This document shows, in pieces, positions 10,996 to 23,500 of a stretch of DNA of 64,000 nt. The DNA is from Quercus robur (Eukaryota > Streptophyta > Magnoliopsida > Fagales > Fagaceae): positions 42,260,327 through 42,324,326 of the forward strand of contig NC_065545.1 in NCBI RefSeq assembly GCF_932294415.1, written 5' to 3'. Each line of letters starts with the position of its first letter. The stretch's first letter is position 1. The notes below the pieces were generated by a model. It was not told the DNA's origin. It saw nothing but the letters and a program-made list of their open reading frames with translations, and did no database searches. A program made the translations under genes and the position numbers.

Positions 10996-12899
10996 CAGCT
11001 TAATTGAAAGTGAAAAATACAGTTTCACAACAGCAAATCACAACGAAAGGCACGAGAATTTGAATTCCTGTGAAAGAAAGTCAAATCTAATTACGTGAAT
11101 GAATAACACACTACTTAAAACTCTCAAGACCTAGGCTTTACAGCTATAAAATAAAGAAATTCTTGACAAACAAAATCCTAATTTTATGTAAATCAAATTA
11201 CCAGAAAAGGGAGATGAAGATTACCTGTTAGGCCGGTTCAGCGAAAGTTGATGGAAAAATGTTTATATTTCGTTTACTGGAGGAATTGGTTTGAAGACTT
11301 TAACATGGATTTGGCTTTCCTTTTCCTGTTTCACTATTCCCACTTTCCCGAATAATGATAATTGATAATAAAGATGTTATTCGGGTTAACAATATCAACC
11401 CGAGAACATCGGGTTTGGGCATGAGCTTGGTTTTTTTTTCTAGATTTTTTTTTTTTTTTTAAGAAAATAAAATTTTAAGTTAAGAGCAAAACATTGTAGT
11501 TTTAGTAATTTAACGGGTAACAGTAGATGGCAAGACAACGGAAGTTTGAATTTTGATGTTTTGAAAGTTAAATGACTAAAATGAAATAAGATAAATTTAG
11601 AAGATTGAAATAAAAATTAGTGAAATTTAGAGAATGAATTTAGAAATTTGGCCTATAATCAAAGTGCTTGGTCCTTAAAATATGAGTAATAAACTTTCTA
11701 ATGTAAGAATGTTTAGGTGGGCAATTTTTTTAAAATTTTTTTTTTTAAAGTATTAGAACCTATCTTTTTAAAAAATTCATATAACTATTTAAAAAAAAAA
11801 AACACTCACATCAAATTATTTATTTTAAACTCTATTTCATTTTAATATCAATTTTTTTATTCTTTAATTGTTTCTATTCCATCACACACAACAACCACTA
11901 TCCACTCTCTTCATTTGTCTTTAGAATACATAAAGAAAGAATAAAATATTAAATACAAAATTAATAGTGCTAGTGTAAATTTACACAATTATTATAGTAA
12001 ATTTGCAAATTTACATATCTTTAGCTTGACTGATAGAGTGATTTTGGGGGTAGATGTGTAAAATTAAGCCATTTTTCTATTTTGCATTATATGATACAAA
12101 TGCTCTAAATTAATTAAATAAAATAACATAAATCCTAATAGGTTCTATTCTATTAATTTTTTTGGCCACAAATGAATGAGATATTAAGTTTTAGTCTCTT
12201 AGCTAAAAATTTGGAGTCATCCATAAAAATTGACTCTTAAAAGGATGGAGGATGACAACATGTTTTTTTTTTTTAAAAACCTTAGTTTCAAAATTTAATA
12301 AAATAACTATCACTGCGGGATGTGGTTTAGAGGTAGGAGTCTTTATATCACTTCACATGAAGATTGGCAGGAGGTGAGTGATTTGAGTAATAGCGCTTCA
12401 ACAAATGTGTTATGTCAATGATTAATACATGTGGTATAACTCATTGTTGTCACGTTGTGCGGAGTCGATGAGTTCATAGCGAAGACCCCTGTTTTTTATT
12501 CAAGAAACAATATATATATATATATATATATTAAACTTGATTGATGATGGCAATATGTTTCATTTAGATATATATTTTTAATATCTTGTATGCAATGTTT
12601 GACAGTTTGACGGATTTGGTGCCACCTATACAAATGTGTGAGTCATCTTCCTAATAAGTACAAGAAGGATTAGGGAGGACTACTTCAACAGTCCTCCGAT
12701 GGATCTAATAGTTTCTTGTGTTTTGAATGAATTATACTTTTAATCCTAAAATAAAGCTTTTATTTCCATACAATTGGAAAACAAACCGTGAGATGCAATT
12801 TATTTTTTTAAATACTAGGTACGTATGCAAACTTTATGCATACATTACACATGTATACTAATTATTGGTTAAAATCTTATCTTCTTTTTCTTTTCTTTT
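10996..12899. other. Intergenic, no gene seen; possible SINE trace
   Basis: AT-rich DNA. A stretch at about 12315-12400 reads GCGGGATGTGGTTTAGAGG and later GAGTGATTTGAGTAA. These weakly resemble the A and B boxes of a tRNA-derived SINE, with about 40 bases between them, followed by a TA microsatellite at 12511-12530. Nothing else is recognisable. Confidence 0.45.
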
Positions 12900-13400
12900 T
12901 TGTGGTAAAAATGGGAGTGTTATTTAGTAATAAAGGGTTTATACAACAACAAGCTTATAGGCCTCTAAAGGACACATTCTGCTAGTCCCAAGTTGCTTCA
13001 TATCCCACACAAAAGTTGGATAAACAAAATTTGGGCATAAGTCGTAACTTCCAAAATGCTCTGTTGCTATCGACCCCTTTTTGCTAGTGTATCCGCACAT
13101 CTGTTAGTCTCACAGTATATGTGAAGTAGATAGATGGTCCATGCTCGTGCCATAAAATTCCAGCAATCAAAAATTAAAGGTACAACATCCGGTGGTAATA
13201 CACTATCATTGGTTAGCCAATTTTTAGTATAGTAATAGAATCAATTTCTAAAAAAATAAATTTAAACCCCATATCACATGCAAACGAAAGTCCCTGTTAA
13301 ACTGACCATATCTCATCCATGTTATTAGTAGCTAGTAAAATCTTATCTTAAGGTTGGCTCAAGGCTACTTCATGTTCTTAACGTGAGGATATCTTGAGGA
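12900..13400 (-). pseudogene. LINE fragment: RNase H C-terminal part
   Basis: Minus-strand translation in two shifting frames gives NDSVLPPDVVPLIFDCWNF, then ARAWTIYLLHIYCETNRCAD and TLAKRG. This is the end of the RNase H-like domain (RVT_3 type) of plant LINE polyproteins, where an HxxREaNrCADxLAKxG block is characteristic. Stops and frameshifts are present, and no upstream RT or downstream tail can be delimited. It belongs to a different copy from the full-length L1 that begins at 13693. Confidence 0.65.
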
Positions 13401-13679
13401 TGTTGTATGGCTTCATGTTTAAGAATTTTTTTTTTTAGAATCGTGTTTAAGAATTAAAGGGTTGGCAATGCCTCAAGGACGATACTTTTAGAATCATGTT
13501 TAAGGATTGTAGTTATATAGCAAAAGTGGAATGAAAGAAGGGAAAACTAAAAAAAAAAAAGCTAAGTATCAGTGCTAAAAGATTATGTAATCTATTTCAA
13601 AAAAAAAAAAATTGGTTATCTGGAATTTATTACAGAAAACTAAAGAATTATGGCACTCCTACGGTAGTGCCTACAATAA
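13401..13679. other. Short non-coding gap before the full-length L1
   Basis: AT-rich sequence with two A runs near 13550-13560 and 13600-13610. It may include the 3' end of the older minus-strand LINE whose RNase H part lies at 19092, on the other side of the inserted L1. Confidence 0.35.
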
Positions 13680-13831
13680 GTTGTACGCAAGAAAAAAGTC
13701 GTTTTTTCTCTCCTCTCAGTAGGAGCTTTCTCTCTCGTCTAACAAGCTTTACCTCCCTTAGATTTTTTCTGAGGGTTTGCTTTCTTTTTTGAAGAGTTTT
13801 ACTGGGGATCAATCACTTTCAAAAAGGACGG

Positions 13832-14933
13832 ATGGTAGACGACGTGATAAACGGTTTGGAAAACATGAAATTAACTACAGAAGAGGAAGAAGTGATAGAG
13901 ATTTCAGATGAGGGAATAAAGGACGAGATAGAGAGTTGCACCCAGAGCTTGATAGGAAAATTTCTAACGTGCAAATCCGTTAACAAAAGGGCGGCTATCT
14001 CCATGCTGAAGAAGGCCTGGGGACTTGAGGATCGAGTTCAGTTCGTGGAGGTGGGTTCAAATCTTCTCCAATTCAAATTCCAAGAAAAGTTTGATATGGA
14101 GAGGATACTCAGAAGTGGGCCTTGGACTTTTGATAACCAGGCACTCTTGCTAACTAGATGGAGGAAGGGTATGACGGTGAGGAATGTGAAGTTTGACTCG
14201 ATCTCTATGTGGGTCCAAATATGGGATGCCCCGTTTGATATGACATCTCCCATGGTGGCTAAAGCGGTGGGGAGTAAAATAGGTATAGTGGAAGAGGTTG
14301 AGAAGAAGTTGAAACATGAAGCCTAGAAGTTGTTCATGAAAGTGAGAGTATCTATTCCACTCTCTAAATCGATTCGACAGGGTGGTTTTATTGCAGGTTC
14401 GGATGGAGTGAGGTCTTGGGTAAACTTTAAGTACAAACGAATGCCATTGTTTTGCCATTATTGTGGCTTACTAGGGCACGACACCAAGCACTGCGCAAGC
14501 TTCTACGCTGCGTCGAAGAACGTGGGAGAGGTAGAGTGTCCGTATGGTGAATGGCTGAAGGTCGGGGGACTACGTACAGGTTCTCTAGTAAAACAGGGGT
14601 CGTCGAGCTCTGTTCTGAGTAACAAAAACAGGGGTCCGATAAACTTTCAAGATTGTACCGGTGAGGCGTCACAGTTTTCGGCGGCGCAAGGGATAGTTCC
14701 AGTTTGGGCCGGCAAAGCCCACGGCCAAATGGACCAGAATTCCTCGGATGGACTGTGGGCTAGAAAAGGGAGACGAGGTTAAATCCTTTCCAATTTTGGG
14801 GAAGAGAGGATCGGCCCAGTTGGTGGGAGAGGAAGATGTAGAAAAGAACGTGAAACAGGGGGTGAAACGAGGGAAACTCCAAGATGATAATTTATCAATC
14901 TCAACGGCAGGGGTGCTTGATCACCCTTGCTGA
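13832..14933 (+). pseudogene. L1 ORF1: DUF4283 RNA-binding protein with CCHC knuckle
   Basis: From the start at 13832 the frame covers a DUF4283 domain (about residues 30-150, with SLIGKFLTCKSVNKRAAISM and ILRSGPWTFDNQALLL). An in-frame TAG follows at 14324-14326, where a tryptophan codon is expected. The same frame resumes at 14330 and contains a CX2CX4HX4C zinc knuckle, CHYCGLLGHDTKHC, around 14451-14492. A frameshift near 14700-14780 moves the tail to the frame that ends STAGVLDHPC at 14933, the typical terminus of plant L1 ORF1. ORF1 proteins bind LINE RNA in a ribonucleoprotein particle. Stop and ORF2 start are only five bases apart. Confidence 0.88.
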
Positions 14934-14938
14934 TCACA

Positions 14939-17900
14939 ATGAAGCTGCTGAGCTGGAACTGCCAAGTGCTTGGGAACCCTTGGACAGTTCGAAGCCTTCA
15001 CAAAATAGTGAAGGATCAAGCTCCCAATATTTGTTTCCTCATGGAAACAAGGCTGGACAAGAAAGGTTATAAGAAACACTGTAAGGACCTGCCTTTTCCC
15101 AATCAACTCATAGTGAAAAACCCGAACTCTGGAGGCGGTTTAGTTCTGATCTGGAAGCATGGTGTGGACGTGGATGTTATTAACTTTACACAAAACCATA
15201 TTTTAGCAAGGGTGAGGGAGGAGGACGGTTTTGTGTGGTACATGACTGGATTTTATGGTTGGCCAGAGACTTCGCAGAAATCCAAGTCGTGGGCATTACT
15301 CCATCACTTGATGTCTTTCATGGAGGGTCCTTGGATGTGCATAGGGGATTTTAACGCCATTTTGCATTCTCATGAGAAACAGAGTGCTCGGGCACCTCCA
15401 TACAGCCAAATGGATGAGTTCAAGGCAGCCTTGGAACAGTGCCACCTAACTGATTTAGGGATTGTTAGGTATCCTTTCACTTGGAACAACAAACGTCCAG
15501 GTTTGGCCAACACCAGGCAGTGCTTAGATCGTGCAGTAGCAACAAAGAGTTGGAAAATGAAATTTTCAGCAAGTGTTGTTAATCATCTTCTTTCACATGC
15601 TTTTGACCATGCACCAATACTTTTGCAAATCAGAACCCCTAGAAGCAGATGTGCAAGGGATCCAAGACCTTTCAAGTTTGAAGAGTCGTGGTTACTGTGG
15701 GAGGAATGTGAAGCAATGGTTCATGAGGCTTGGACGAAACCGGTTAGAATGTGCTCGGGTTTGAACTGGATAAAGGAGAGAATCTCAATTTGTGGTATGG
15801 ACTTGCATGCGTGGGGCTCCACTAGAACCCACCTTGATACAAAGAGAATCAAAGCACTCCAAAAACGGGTGGAAGACCTCAACAAGGGAGAGACAACAAA
15901 TGACAGTAAGGCTGAATTCTTAGCAATCAGTAAGGAGCTAGATGATCTGTTAATGAAGCAAGAGATTTACTGGGCACAACGATCAAGGATTTCATGGCTA
16001 AAGCATGGGGATAAGAACATGAAATTTTTTCACTCTAAGGCATCAAATAGAAGAAGGAGAAATTTGATTCAAGGGATAAGAACACAAGACAATAGGTGGG
16101 TGGAGGACATATCAGATATTGGTCAGGTAGCCACCAGTTATTTTGAGAGGATGTTTACAGCAGGTACATGTGACCGGGTGGAGGAGTGTTTGAATGCCGT
16201 TCAACAAAAAGTCACTGATGATATGAAGGAGATTCTGACCAGGGAATACAGTGTGGATGAGATCAAAGCAGCGTTGTTCCAAATGGGACCAACAAAGGCT
16301 CTTGGACCCGACGGTATGGATGCACTTTTTTACCAAAAAATTTGGAATATTGTTGGTGATGAGGTTGTTGTAGCGGTATTATATTTTCTAAATTTTGGAA
16401 ATATGGACCCTGATGTGAATTATACCCATATTATTCTTATCCCAAAAATTAAATCCCTAGAAAAAATGTTTGATTATAGACCTATCAGCCTTGTAATGTC
16501 ATCTATAAAATTATTTCTAAAGTCTTAGCCAACAGACTAAAACAAATACTTTCCCAGATAATCTCTCCTACTCAGAGTGCTTTTGTTCCCAGCCGCCTTA
16601 TAATTGATAATATATTGGTTGCTTATGAATGTTTACATGCCATGCATTGTCGTAAAAAAGGCAAAAAAGGCTCTCTTGCACTGAAACTGGACATTAGTAA
16701 AGCTTATGATAGGGTTGAGTGGGCTTTTCTCAAAGGCATTATGGAGAAGATGGGGTTTCCTAAGATTTGGATTGATCGGGTCATGTCTTGTGTTACCACT
16801 CCTTCTTTTTCTATATGCATTAATGGTAAACCTTTTGGTAATATCTCACCATCTAGGAGGATCCGATAAGAAGACCCATTATCTCCTTATTTGTTTCTCC
16901 TATGTGCAGAGGGTTTTACTTCACTTCTAGCCAAAACTGAGACGGAGGGGCAGATTCATGGGATGTCCATTTGCAGAAGTGCTCCTTGTATTTCTAATCT
17001 TCTATTTGCAGATGATTCTCTAGTATTTTGCCAGGCAAACCAAGGAGAGGTGCAGGTGTTGATGGAGATCTTGGACTTGTATGCTTCGGCTTCAGGGCAA
17101 TGCATAAATTTGGAAAAGTTTTCCATTTATTTTAGCAGCAATACTGAAGCAAGGCATAGGGAAGAGATTAAGACCATTTTAGGGGTACAGGAAGTCGCAA
17201 GATTTGAATCTTATTTGGGGTTACCAACCTTGATTGGTAGATCTAAATACCAAACTTTCTCCTTTCTCAAGGATAGAATTTGGAAAAAGCTTCAGGGTTG
17301 GAAGGGTAAACTGTTGTTGAGGGCGGGAAGGAGGTACTTATAAAAGCTGTAGCTCAATCTATTCCCACATACACTATGGGGGTTTTTCTTTTACCTTTAA
17401 AGCTCTGTAATGAATTCAATGCCATGTGTGCTCGATCTGGTGGGGTCAGGTGGGTAATGAAAGGAAGATCCATTGGAAGAGTTGGGATTCGATGTCTAAG
17501 CCAAAGAGGGAAGGAAGCATGGGATTTAGGGACATTCGGTGCTTTAACTTGGCAATGCTTGCCAAGCAAGGTTGGAGGCTGATCCAGGATACAAGTTCAT
17601 TGGTATATGCTTGCTTCAACGCTAGGTACTTTCCAAGGTGCAGTTTCTTGGAGGCAAAGGATGCCCCCAACAGCTCGTATGTTTGGAAAAGCATTCTAGC
17701 TGCTCAAGAAATCCTAAAACGTGGATGTTGTTGGAGGGTGGGAACTGGAGCTGATATTAGAGTTATGACAGATAAGTGGATACTGAATCACCCTGCTAAC
17801 ATGGTGATTTACCAACCACAGGAGGTAAAATGGGAATAGAGGGTGGTGGAACTTATTGACTGGAATGTTGGTGCTTGGGATAGAAACTTGATAGAGACGA

Positions 17901-19043
17901 AATTCCATAAAGAAGATGCTGATGCAATCCTTAGAATCCCACTTAGTAGAAGATTCGTGGCTGACTCTATCTTTTGGCTCCTCAACAGAGATGGGGACTA
18001 TTCTGTAAGTCAGGTTATAGGGTAGCATGCAAAGTCAGGAAGGAAGCGAGCATGCAGGGGGAAAGCTCAATGGTAGGAGATAGTGAGTTGGTGTGGAAAA
18101 AGATATGGCAGATGCACATTCCAAATAAAATAAAAGTTTTCGTGTGGCGGGCTTGTCATGGTATTCTACCTACCCGTAACAACTTGCTCCGAAAACATGT
18201 AGTTGAAGATAGTACCTGTGTACTCTGTAAACGAACCAGTGAAACAGAGCTGCATGTGTTGTGGGAATGTGGCGTGGCTCAGGACATATGGGCTGGGAGC
18301 ATGAGGAAGTTATAGAAAGGAAAGGGTGGCCAACTCGATTTTTTGCACTTGGTGGAGGAATTAATGGTGAAGCTGTCTTGGGAGGAGTTGGAGTTGTTCT
18401 TCGTACAAGCTTGGCTCATATGGACACAGCGCAATACAGTGACGTTTGATGGAGTGATTTAGGACCCTTCTCGGTTGGTGAAGAGAGCTGGTGAATTCTT
18501 GGAGGAGTTTAAACTGTCCCAAGTCCAGTTGGTTGTGTCGACAGTTGGTGCGAGAAGCTTAAGGTGGAATCCCTCGCCGGGCCTGAGTTACAAACTCAAA
18601 TTTGATGCAGCCATCTTTCAGGACGGTGAGGCGTCGGGTTTCGGGGTGGTGATCCGGAATAATGGTGGAGAGGTTATGGCGACTCTATCTGCAAGAGGAC
18701 CAGCTGTTTTTGACAGCAAGGAAGTGAAGGTGCTGGCTTGCAGGAAGGCGCTGGAGTTTGCTGCCGACTCGGGCTTCGCTGATTTGGTACTTGAAGGAGA
18801 CAACTATGTAGTTATGGACGCCATTTCAAGCTCACGCATGTTTCAGTGCTGGGTCATTTGTACTCAGACATCCACTGCCTGGCTACGGGATTACATGTCC
18901 GTTCGCTGTCCTATGTTGCTCGTTCAACTAATTCTGTTGCCCACTCTCTAGCTTGTTTTGCACATTGTATCAATGATGACATTATTTGGTTAGAGGAATC
19001 CCCTCAACGGGCCTTGGAAGCTCTGTACTTTGATGCACATTAA
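14939..19043 (+). pseudogene. L1 ORF2: endonuclease, reverse transcriptase, zf-RVT, RNase H
   Basis: The start at 14939 opens MKLLSWNCQVLGNP, the N-terminus of the apurinic-like endonuclease. METRL, CIGDFNAI and FDHAPI mark its active-site blocks. RT follows: LGPDGMDALFYQ, DYRPISL, LDISKAYDRVEW and FADDSLVFC (about 17005-17030). Then come zf-RVT with VFVWRACHGILPTRNNL and CVLCKRTSETELHVLWEC (about 18140-18270), and RNase H with KLKFDAAIFQDGEASGFGVV and LVLEGDN (about 18590-18800), ending at 19043. Disablements include a frameshift near 16497, TAA at 16867-16869 in the QGDPLSP block (probably CAA mutated), frameshifts near 17330 and 17430, and further stops at 17837-17839, 18025 and 18315, with another shift near 18850. 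Confidence 0.9.
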
Positions 19044-19091
19044 GCTTTAATACAATGATGCGTTTTCAAAAAAAAAGGTTGTACGCAAGAC

Positions 19092-19990
19092 ATGAAGCCT
19101 AATCTAATTCAAAATACAATCAATGGGCAAATAAAAAGGAACAAAATCACCAAGAAGATCAGCTTTGCTTTTTGCCATAGCATCACCACATCTATTGACC
19201 TCCCTGAAACAGTGCTAAATCTTATGATGAGGAATCTTGTTGAGAAGGACCCTGCTGCCATCAATAAAAGGGGATAAGGATCTGGGAAGGTTATTGCCAT
19301 TGTTCAAAAGGTTAACAAACACAGAGGCATCCAATTCAACAATAAGAGATTGAATATGAAGTTGATTGCAGAGAGTGAGGTCATCTCCAAGAGCCCAAAG
19401 TTTAGCAAAAACACCAGAAGTTGTTCCTGTAACCCAAGCAAAACCTCCCTCCCAATTGCCACGATGGTTTTTGATAATACCACCTCCCCAGCCTTATCGA
19501 GATTACCTATGAAAGATCCATCAGTGTTTAACTTATATACCAATCTAAGGACTGGAGGAGCTGTTATACATACCACCCATTAGCAATGCTATAAATAAGC
19601 ATTTTTAGAGTAAAAAATCTCCACAAGGAGAAGAGGCCCAAATGATAGTGTCTTTATTAGTAGAAGCACATCTGAGAGTAATAGCTTTAATATATTGGAT
19701 AAGCTTCAAGTCTCCAATTTGAGTTTTTCACTTCTTAACATGCATGGCATCATGAAACTTTATCAAAATTAGAAAGACTAATAGAGAGATGAAGCCACCT
19801 ACGTACTGACTCATTGGGGAACGCCCTCCCTAATTATGGAAAATTCAAAGAAAAAGACATATCATATGCTGAAGCAGTTTGTACAGATGAAGAATCGTTA
19901 CAATCAGACATAAGTCGATATATGTAGGATATTAACTGTGACGAGGAGAATGACACCTGGCCTTATGAGCACGTAAAAATCTACTTGAAA
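19092..19990 (-). pseudogene. Older LINE fragment: zf-RVT and RNase H, interrupted by the L1
   Basis: On the minus strand the region reads, from about 19680 down, IKAITLRCASTNKDTIIWAS of the zf-RVT part, then YKLNTDGSFIGNLDKAG opening RNase H near 19540, then a broken run with GVFAKLWALGDDLTL and LIVELDASVFVNLLN, ending in a CREVNRCGDAMAKSKADLL-like block near 19150. Frames change several times. Its 3' continuation should lie left of 13680, because the full-length L1 sits at the point where this copy stops. Confidence 0.75.
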
Positions 19991-20273
19991 AGTCAGAAAT
20001 TTCAAATTTTACCCCAAAACAACATTTTTATGTACCAAAAGAATAATATATGCATGTTAACAAGAACTGGGTGATCTCTGTAAGAAGATGGGAATCAATC
20101 CAGGCTAGCTAATTAAGTAAAATTCAAATCATCAAGTGAACTTTAAAATACGTCCTTGGAAGGAAAAATGGGGTTATATGGTTTTGTTCCATGGTCTTGC
20201 TGCTGTTTTCATTCCAGTATATGGTTGCTAATTAAGAAACAAAATTCATAAAGAGTATTGCCATGTCTTTCGT

Positions 20274-20279
20274 TTTATT
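20274..20279 (-). promoter_or_regulatory. Possible poly(A) signal of the two-exon gene
   Basis: AATAAA on the minus strand, about 250 bases downstream of the stop codon at 20531-20533. Position and motif fit a plant polyadenylation signal, but such motifs are common in AT-rich DNA. Confidence 0.3.
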
Positions 20280-20530
20280 AAATAACAAGAAGCCATCTCT
20301 GATCTCAGGCAACTGCGAGTTCTTAAAAAAAACTACTATACAAAATGCTGGCAGAGAACAAGGGTACCAAAAAAAACAAAAACCTTCATGAGGCAATGAA
20401 CCAAAGCACGTTCAAGCCATCAGTTGCATCTACTGCACTGTTTCCATTCAGTCAATCCTGAAAAACAACCTCTTCCATAGTTCAGTTCCAAAAGTCTTAT
20501 CTCCTGGAAAACCACTAAAGAGCTGCAACT

Positions 20531-23500
20531 TTAGTTGTGTATCATCCACTGCCTTATGTCCGTCCGGAGACCTTCTGTCCAACTTCTCATGTAACTTGAT
20601 CTCAACATTTCTGGCCCAGAGAAATGTCTATACTGGGTCATACTCCCAGCAGTCTTTGGTGATCGCATCATCATTGAAATGGATGTGAAAGGCTTAGGCC
20701 AAATATTTCTCGCTGAGGTAAAAAGATGCCTAGCAGAATCCTGATTTCTGGATATTTGAGAACCCCCAGGAGGTTTCAGATTGGAGGCATTTACCTGCTT
20801 TGTCATGCTCAAGCTTGAGCTAGCACCATTGGGAGGATTTCCAGGAGAGGGACCGCGAATCTGAGCTGATGGTTTCATACGGTCAAGCCATCGCAGAATC
20901 CAGTTACCAAGATTCCGACCAACTTCTATGTCCCTCTCTTGTATGTTATGATGAACCTTGAGTGCTACATCAAATACGGCATGTGTTCGTCTGCAAAACA
21001 GGGGGGGGGGGGATCAGATACTTGTTTTTCGAGAACAAAAATCATAGCAAGTAGTTCAAAACTAGTAACAAATGCCACCACTCTGGTAATATATTTGAAC
21101 ACTTTATGCCAATATAGAATCACAATTATTATAGAATTCTGTTAGCTAGTGACTCTCTGGATGTCCAAAAATTCGCACCTAGAGTATTTTTGTGCAATGC
21201 ATTAGATGGTTAATAGTAGATCATGTATTTAATATTTTCCCAAAATGATAACAAAATGCAAATATCTCCTATCTGAACAAAGGCAATGATATGGAGTTAA
21301 CATATATAGCATGGAAGTAATTGATGAAATTAAGGAACATCTGAGCCGAGTAGTGTTGATCTTAGCAACCCAGAAAGTAAAGTTTCTACTTACTGCCTAA
21401 ACTAAGCATTCAAGAACAAAGAAGCCTCATTCCAGGGCAAGATCAAAGAAAAAATAAATAAACATACCGAATTCCAAAGCTCAAGAGCTTCCAAGTTATT
21501 TATGCGATATCGAAGCTTTCAAGGATAAAGGACAAGCAATTGTAATTATCTTACATTGCCAGCTCAAAAGGGAAAACTAGCTGCTGCTATGAAAAGAGCT
21601 TTTTATGACAGATGTCCTGTACCTTGATATGCTGGACTAGTGGTCAGTGCTAATGTTTTTTTCTAAAATAGATTGCAAATTGGTTTCTGATCTCAGATGA
21701 AAAGGCAGATAAGCAGCTGGCATACCAATTGGGCTTGTTAGATATGTTGCAAAGCAGTATAACATGTCCTCAATGTTTCCATCGGATAGTTTAGTGTTAT
21801 GGAATTACAAATATATCTTAGCTCACAGCCCAGCATGGGACATATATATAAACCTAATTAAGGATCTCTAAATCTATGCAAAACAAATAGTTGTAAGCTA
21901 TCTGATCTGGTTCTATATCTAGGTCTGTTTTCAATTGCAGATGTCCAAGTGGATAAATTAACTACACTTGAGTCCTAGCTGTCATACATTGGGTGACACA
22001 TTGTGTGAAGCTTCAACTTCAATAAGTGGTCATCGCTGTTGGGTGATATATTCATGACTTGAGCAACCTATCCTGTTCCAACTTTTTTTTCCCAGCCTTA
22101 AAGTGTAAATTATTTTATTTATCATGGACATAGGTAAGACAAAGTCAGGGAGCAAGATCTGTGGCTTTCTACAGATAGAATCTCATCTTTATCTCTAATA
22201 AACCAAAAGACATCAAGTTTATGTGGTACTGATAATATCACTTGGTTCATTTAGAAATAACAACAACAACAATAAACGAAATACTTGATGGAGCCAAAAT
22301 TTTCAAGTACATCAAAGTCAAACAAAGATTATTCAGAACAAGCAATCAGGGAACCACTTGGAAAGGTTCACCTTCACAACTTCAAAAAATGTGTATAAAT
22401 GACAAAGTTGTTGATGAGCTGAACTTAAAATTTTCCCACATGCTAGTATTGAGATAGAATCCAACTAGACAATTTCATAGTGCTGTACTAGCTCTAAGTT
22501 CACTATCCCACATTGCAACCAAATCACACTAACCCCATTATTATATTTATTTATAGTAAATTCCATTTTAAAGTACTTGAATTGAGCAGCTCTATGTGTC
22601 CTTAATTGGAGAGAAGTGTTCCAAACTGCATAGTTTAGAAAACTAAAGTGAATCTAAGAGCATGTGGCATTTGTGTGCTAATCCCATTTTCAGACAAGAC
22701 AAGTAAAAAATCACACTCAAAACTGGCACTTGTTCCCTAGTACCGTACACCCCTGCTTTGAAGATCAAAGTACAAAAATCTTGCAAGGTTTCTTAACCTA
22801 AGAATGTGCTCTCATGTTCAGCCTACCCTTCCATCTAGCTTCTGTCTGTTAAACTCCTCAAAATTAATTGCATACTAATTTCTTTGAAGTCATGACAGGA
22901 TTAGGATATAGAATATGGGAAAAAATGATGAGGGTGTGGAAGCATAAAGTTTGTATTGATACTGCAGCAGCATAGGCAGATTGGACAAGGATTTTATTGA
23001 CTGTTGCTACAGTAGATACTAATCTCTGACCTTGCTGTCCAAGAATCCAATCCACTAACAGGAAAAATCAGTTGCAGGGAGAGATATATAATAGTGTGTT
23101 GCATAATGCTAGTTCAAATCTCTATCCCATCAACCTATTCTCTCTATTAAAATCAAAATTGAAAGTCTACCCAATGAGGGGCATAACAAAATCACCCCCA
23201 CTTAATTTATTGACGACAACCCACCGTTCAAACTGCAGGGAGGAAAATAAGAATCTTACAAACTAACATGAATAAAATCTGTGCTTGGGAAACAATTACA
23301 TGCAAGTCATATTCATTAATTCTTCAACAAATTCTTTTGGAACATATTAAATTTATGATGGTTTTTCTTTCTTTTTGGAAATATATCATGCCCAATTTTA
23401 CATTAGTAAAATTACAAAAATTTGTCCCTTTGGGGACACCCAAGTGGTGGCCTCAATGGACTTGAAGGATGTGCCAAAAACCCGGGAGATCCCAAGTTCC

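Larger units (their letters stand above)
13680..19090 (+). mobile_element. Full-length L1-type LINE with 13-bp target duplication
   Basis: The body runs from 13693 to 19077 (5385 bp) and is bordered by the perfect 13-bp direct repeat GTTGTACGCAAGA at 13680-13692 and 19078-19090. It has a pyrimidine-rich 5' leader (13693-13831), ORF1 (13832-14933), ORF2 (14939-19043) and a short 3' end with a poly(A) run at 19068-19076. The layout is that of plant L1 elements with ORF1 of DUF4283 plus zinc-knuckle type and ORF2 of endonuclease, RT, zf-RVT and RNase H. It appears inserted into an older LINE fragment on the opposite strand. Both ORFs carry stops and frameshifts, so it is immobile. Confidence 0.93.
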
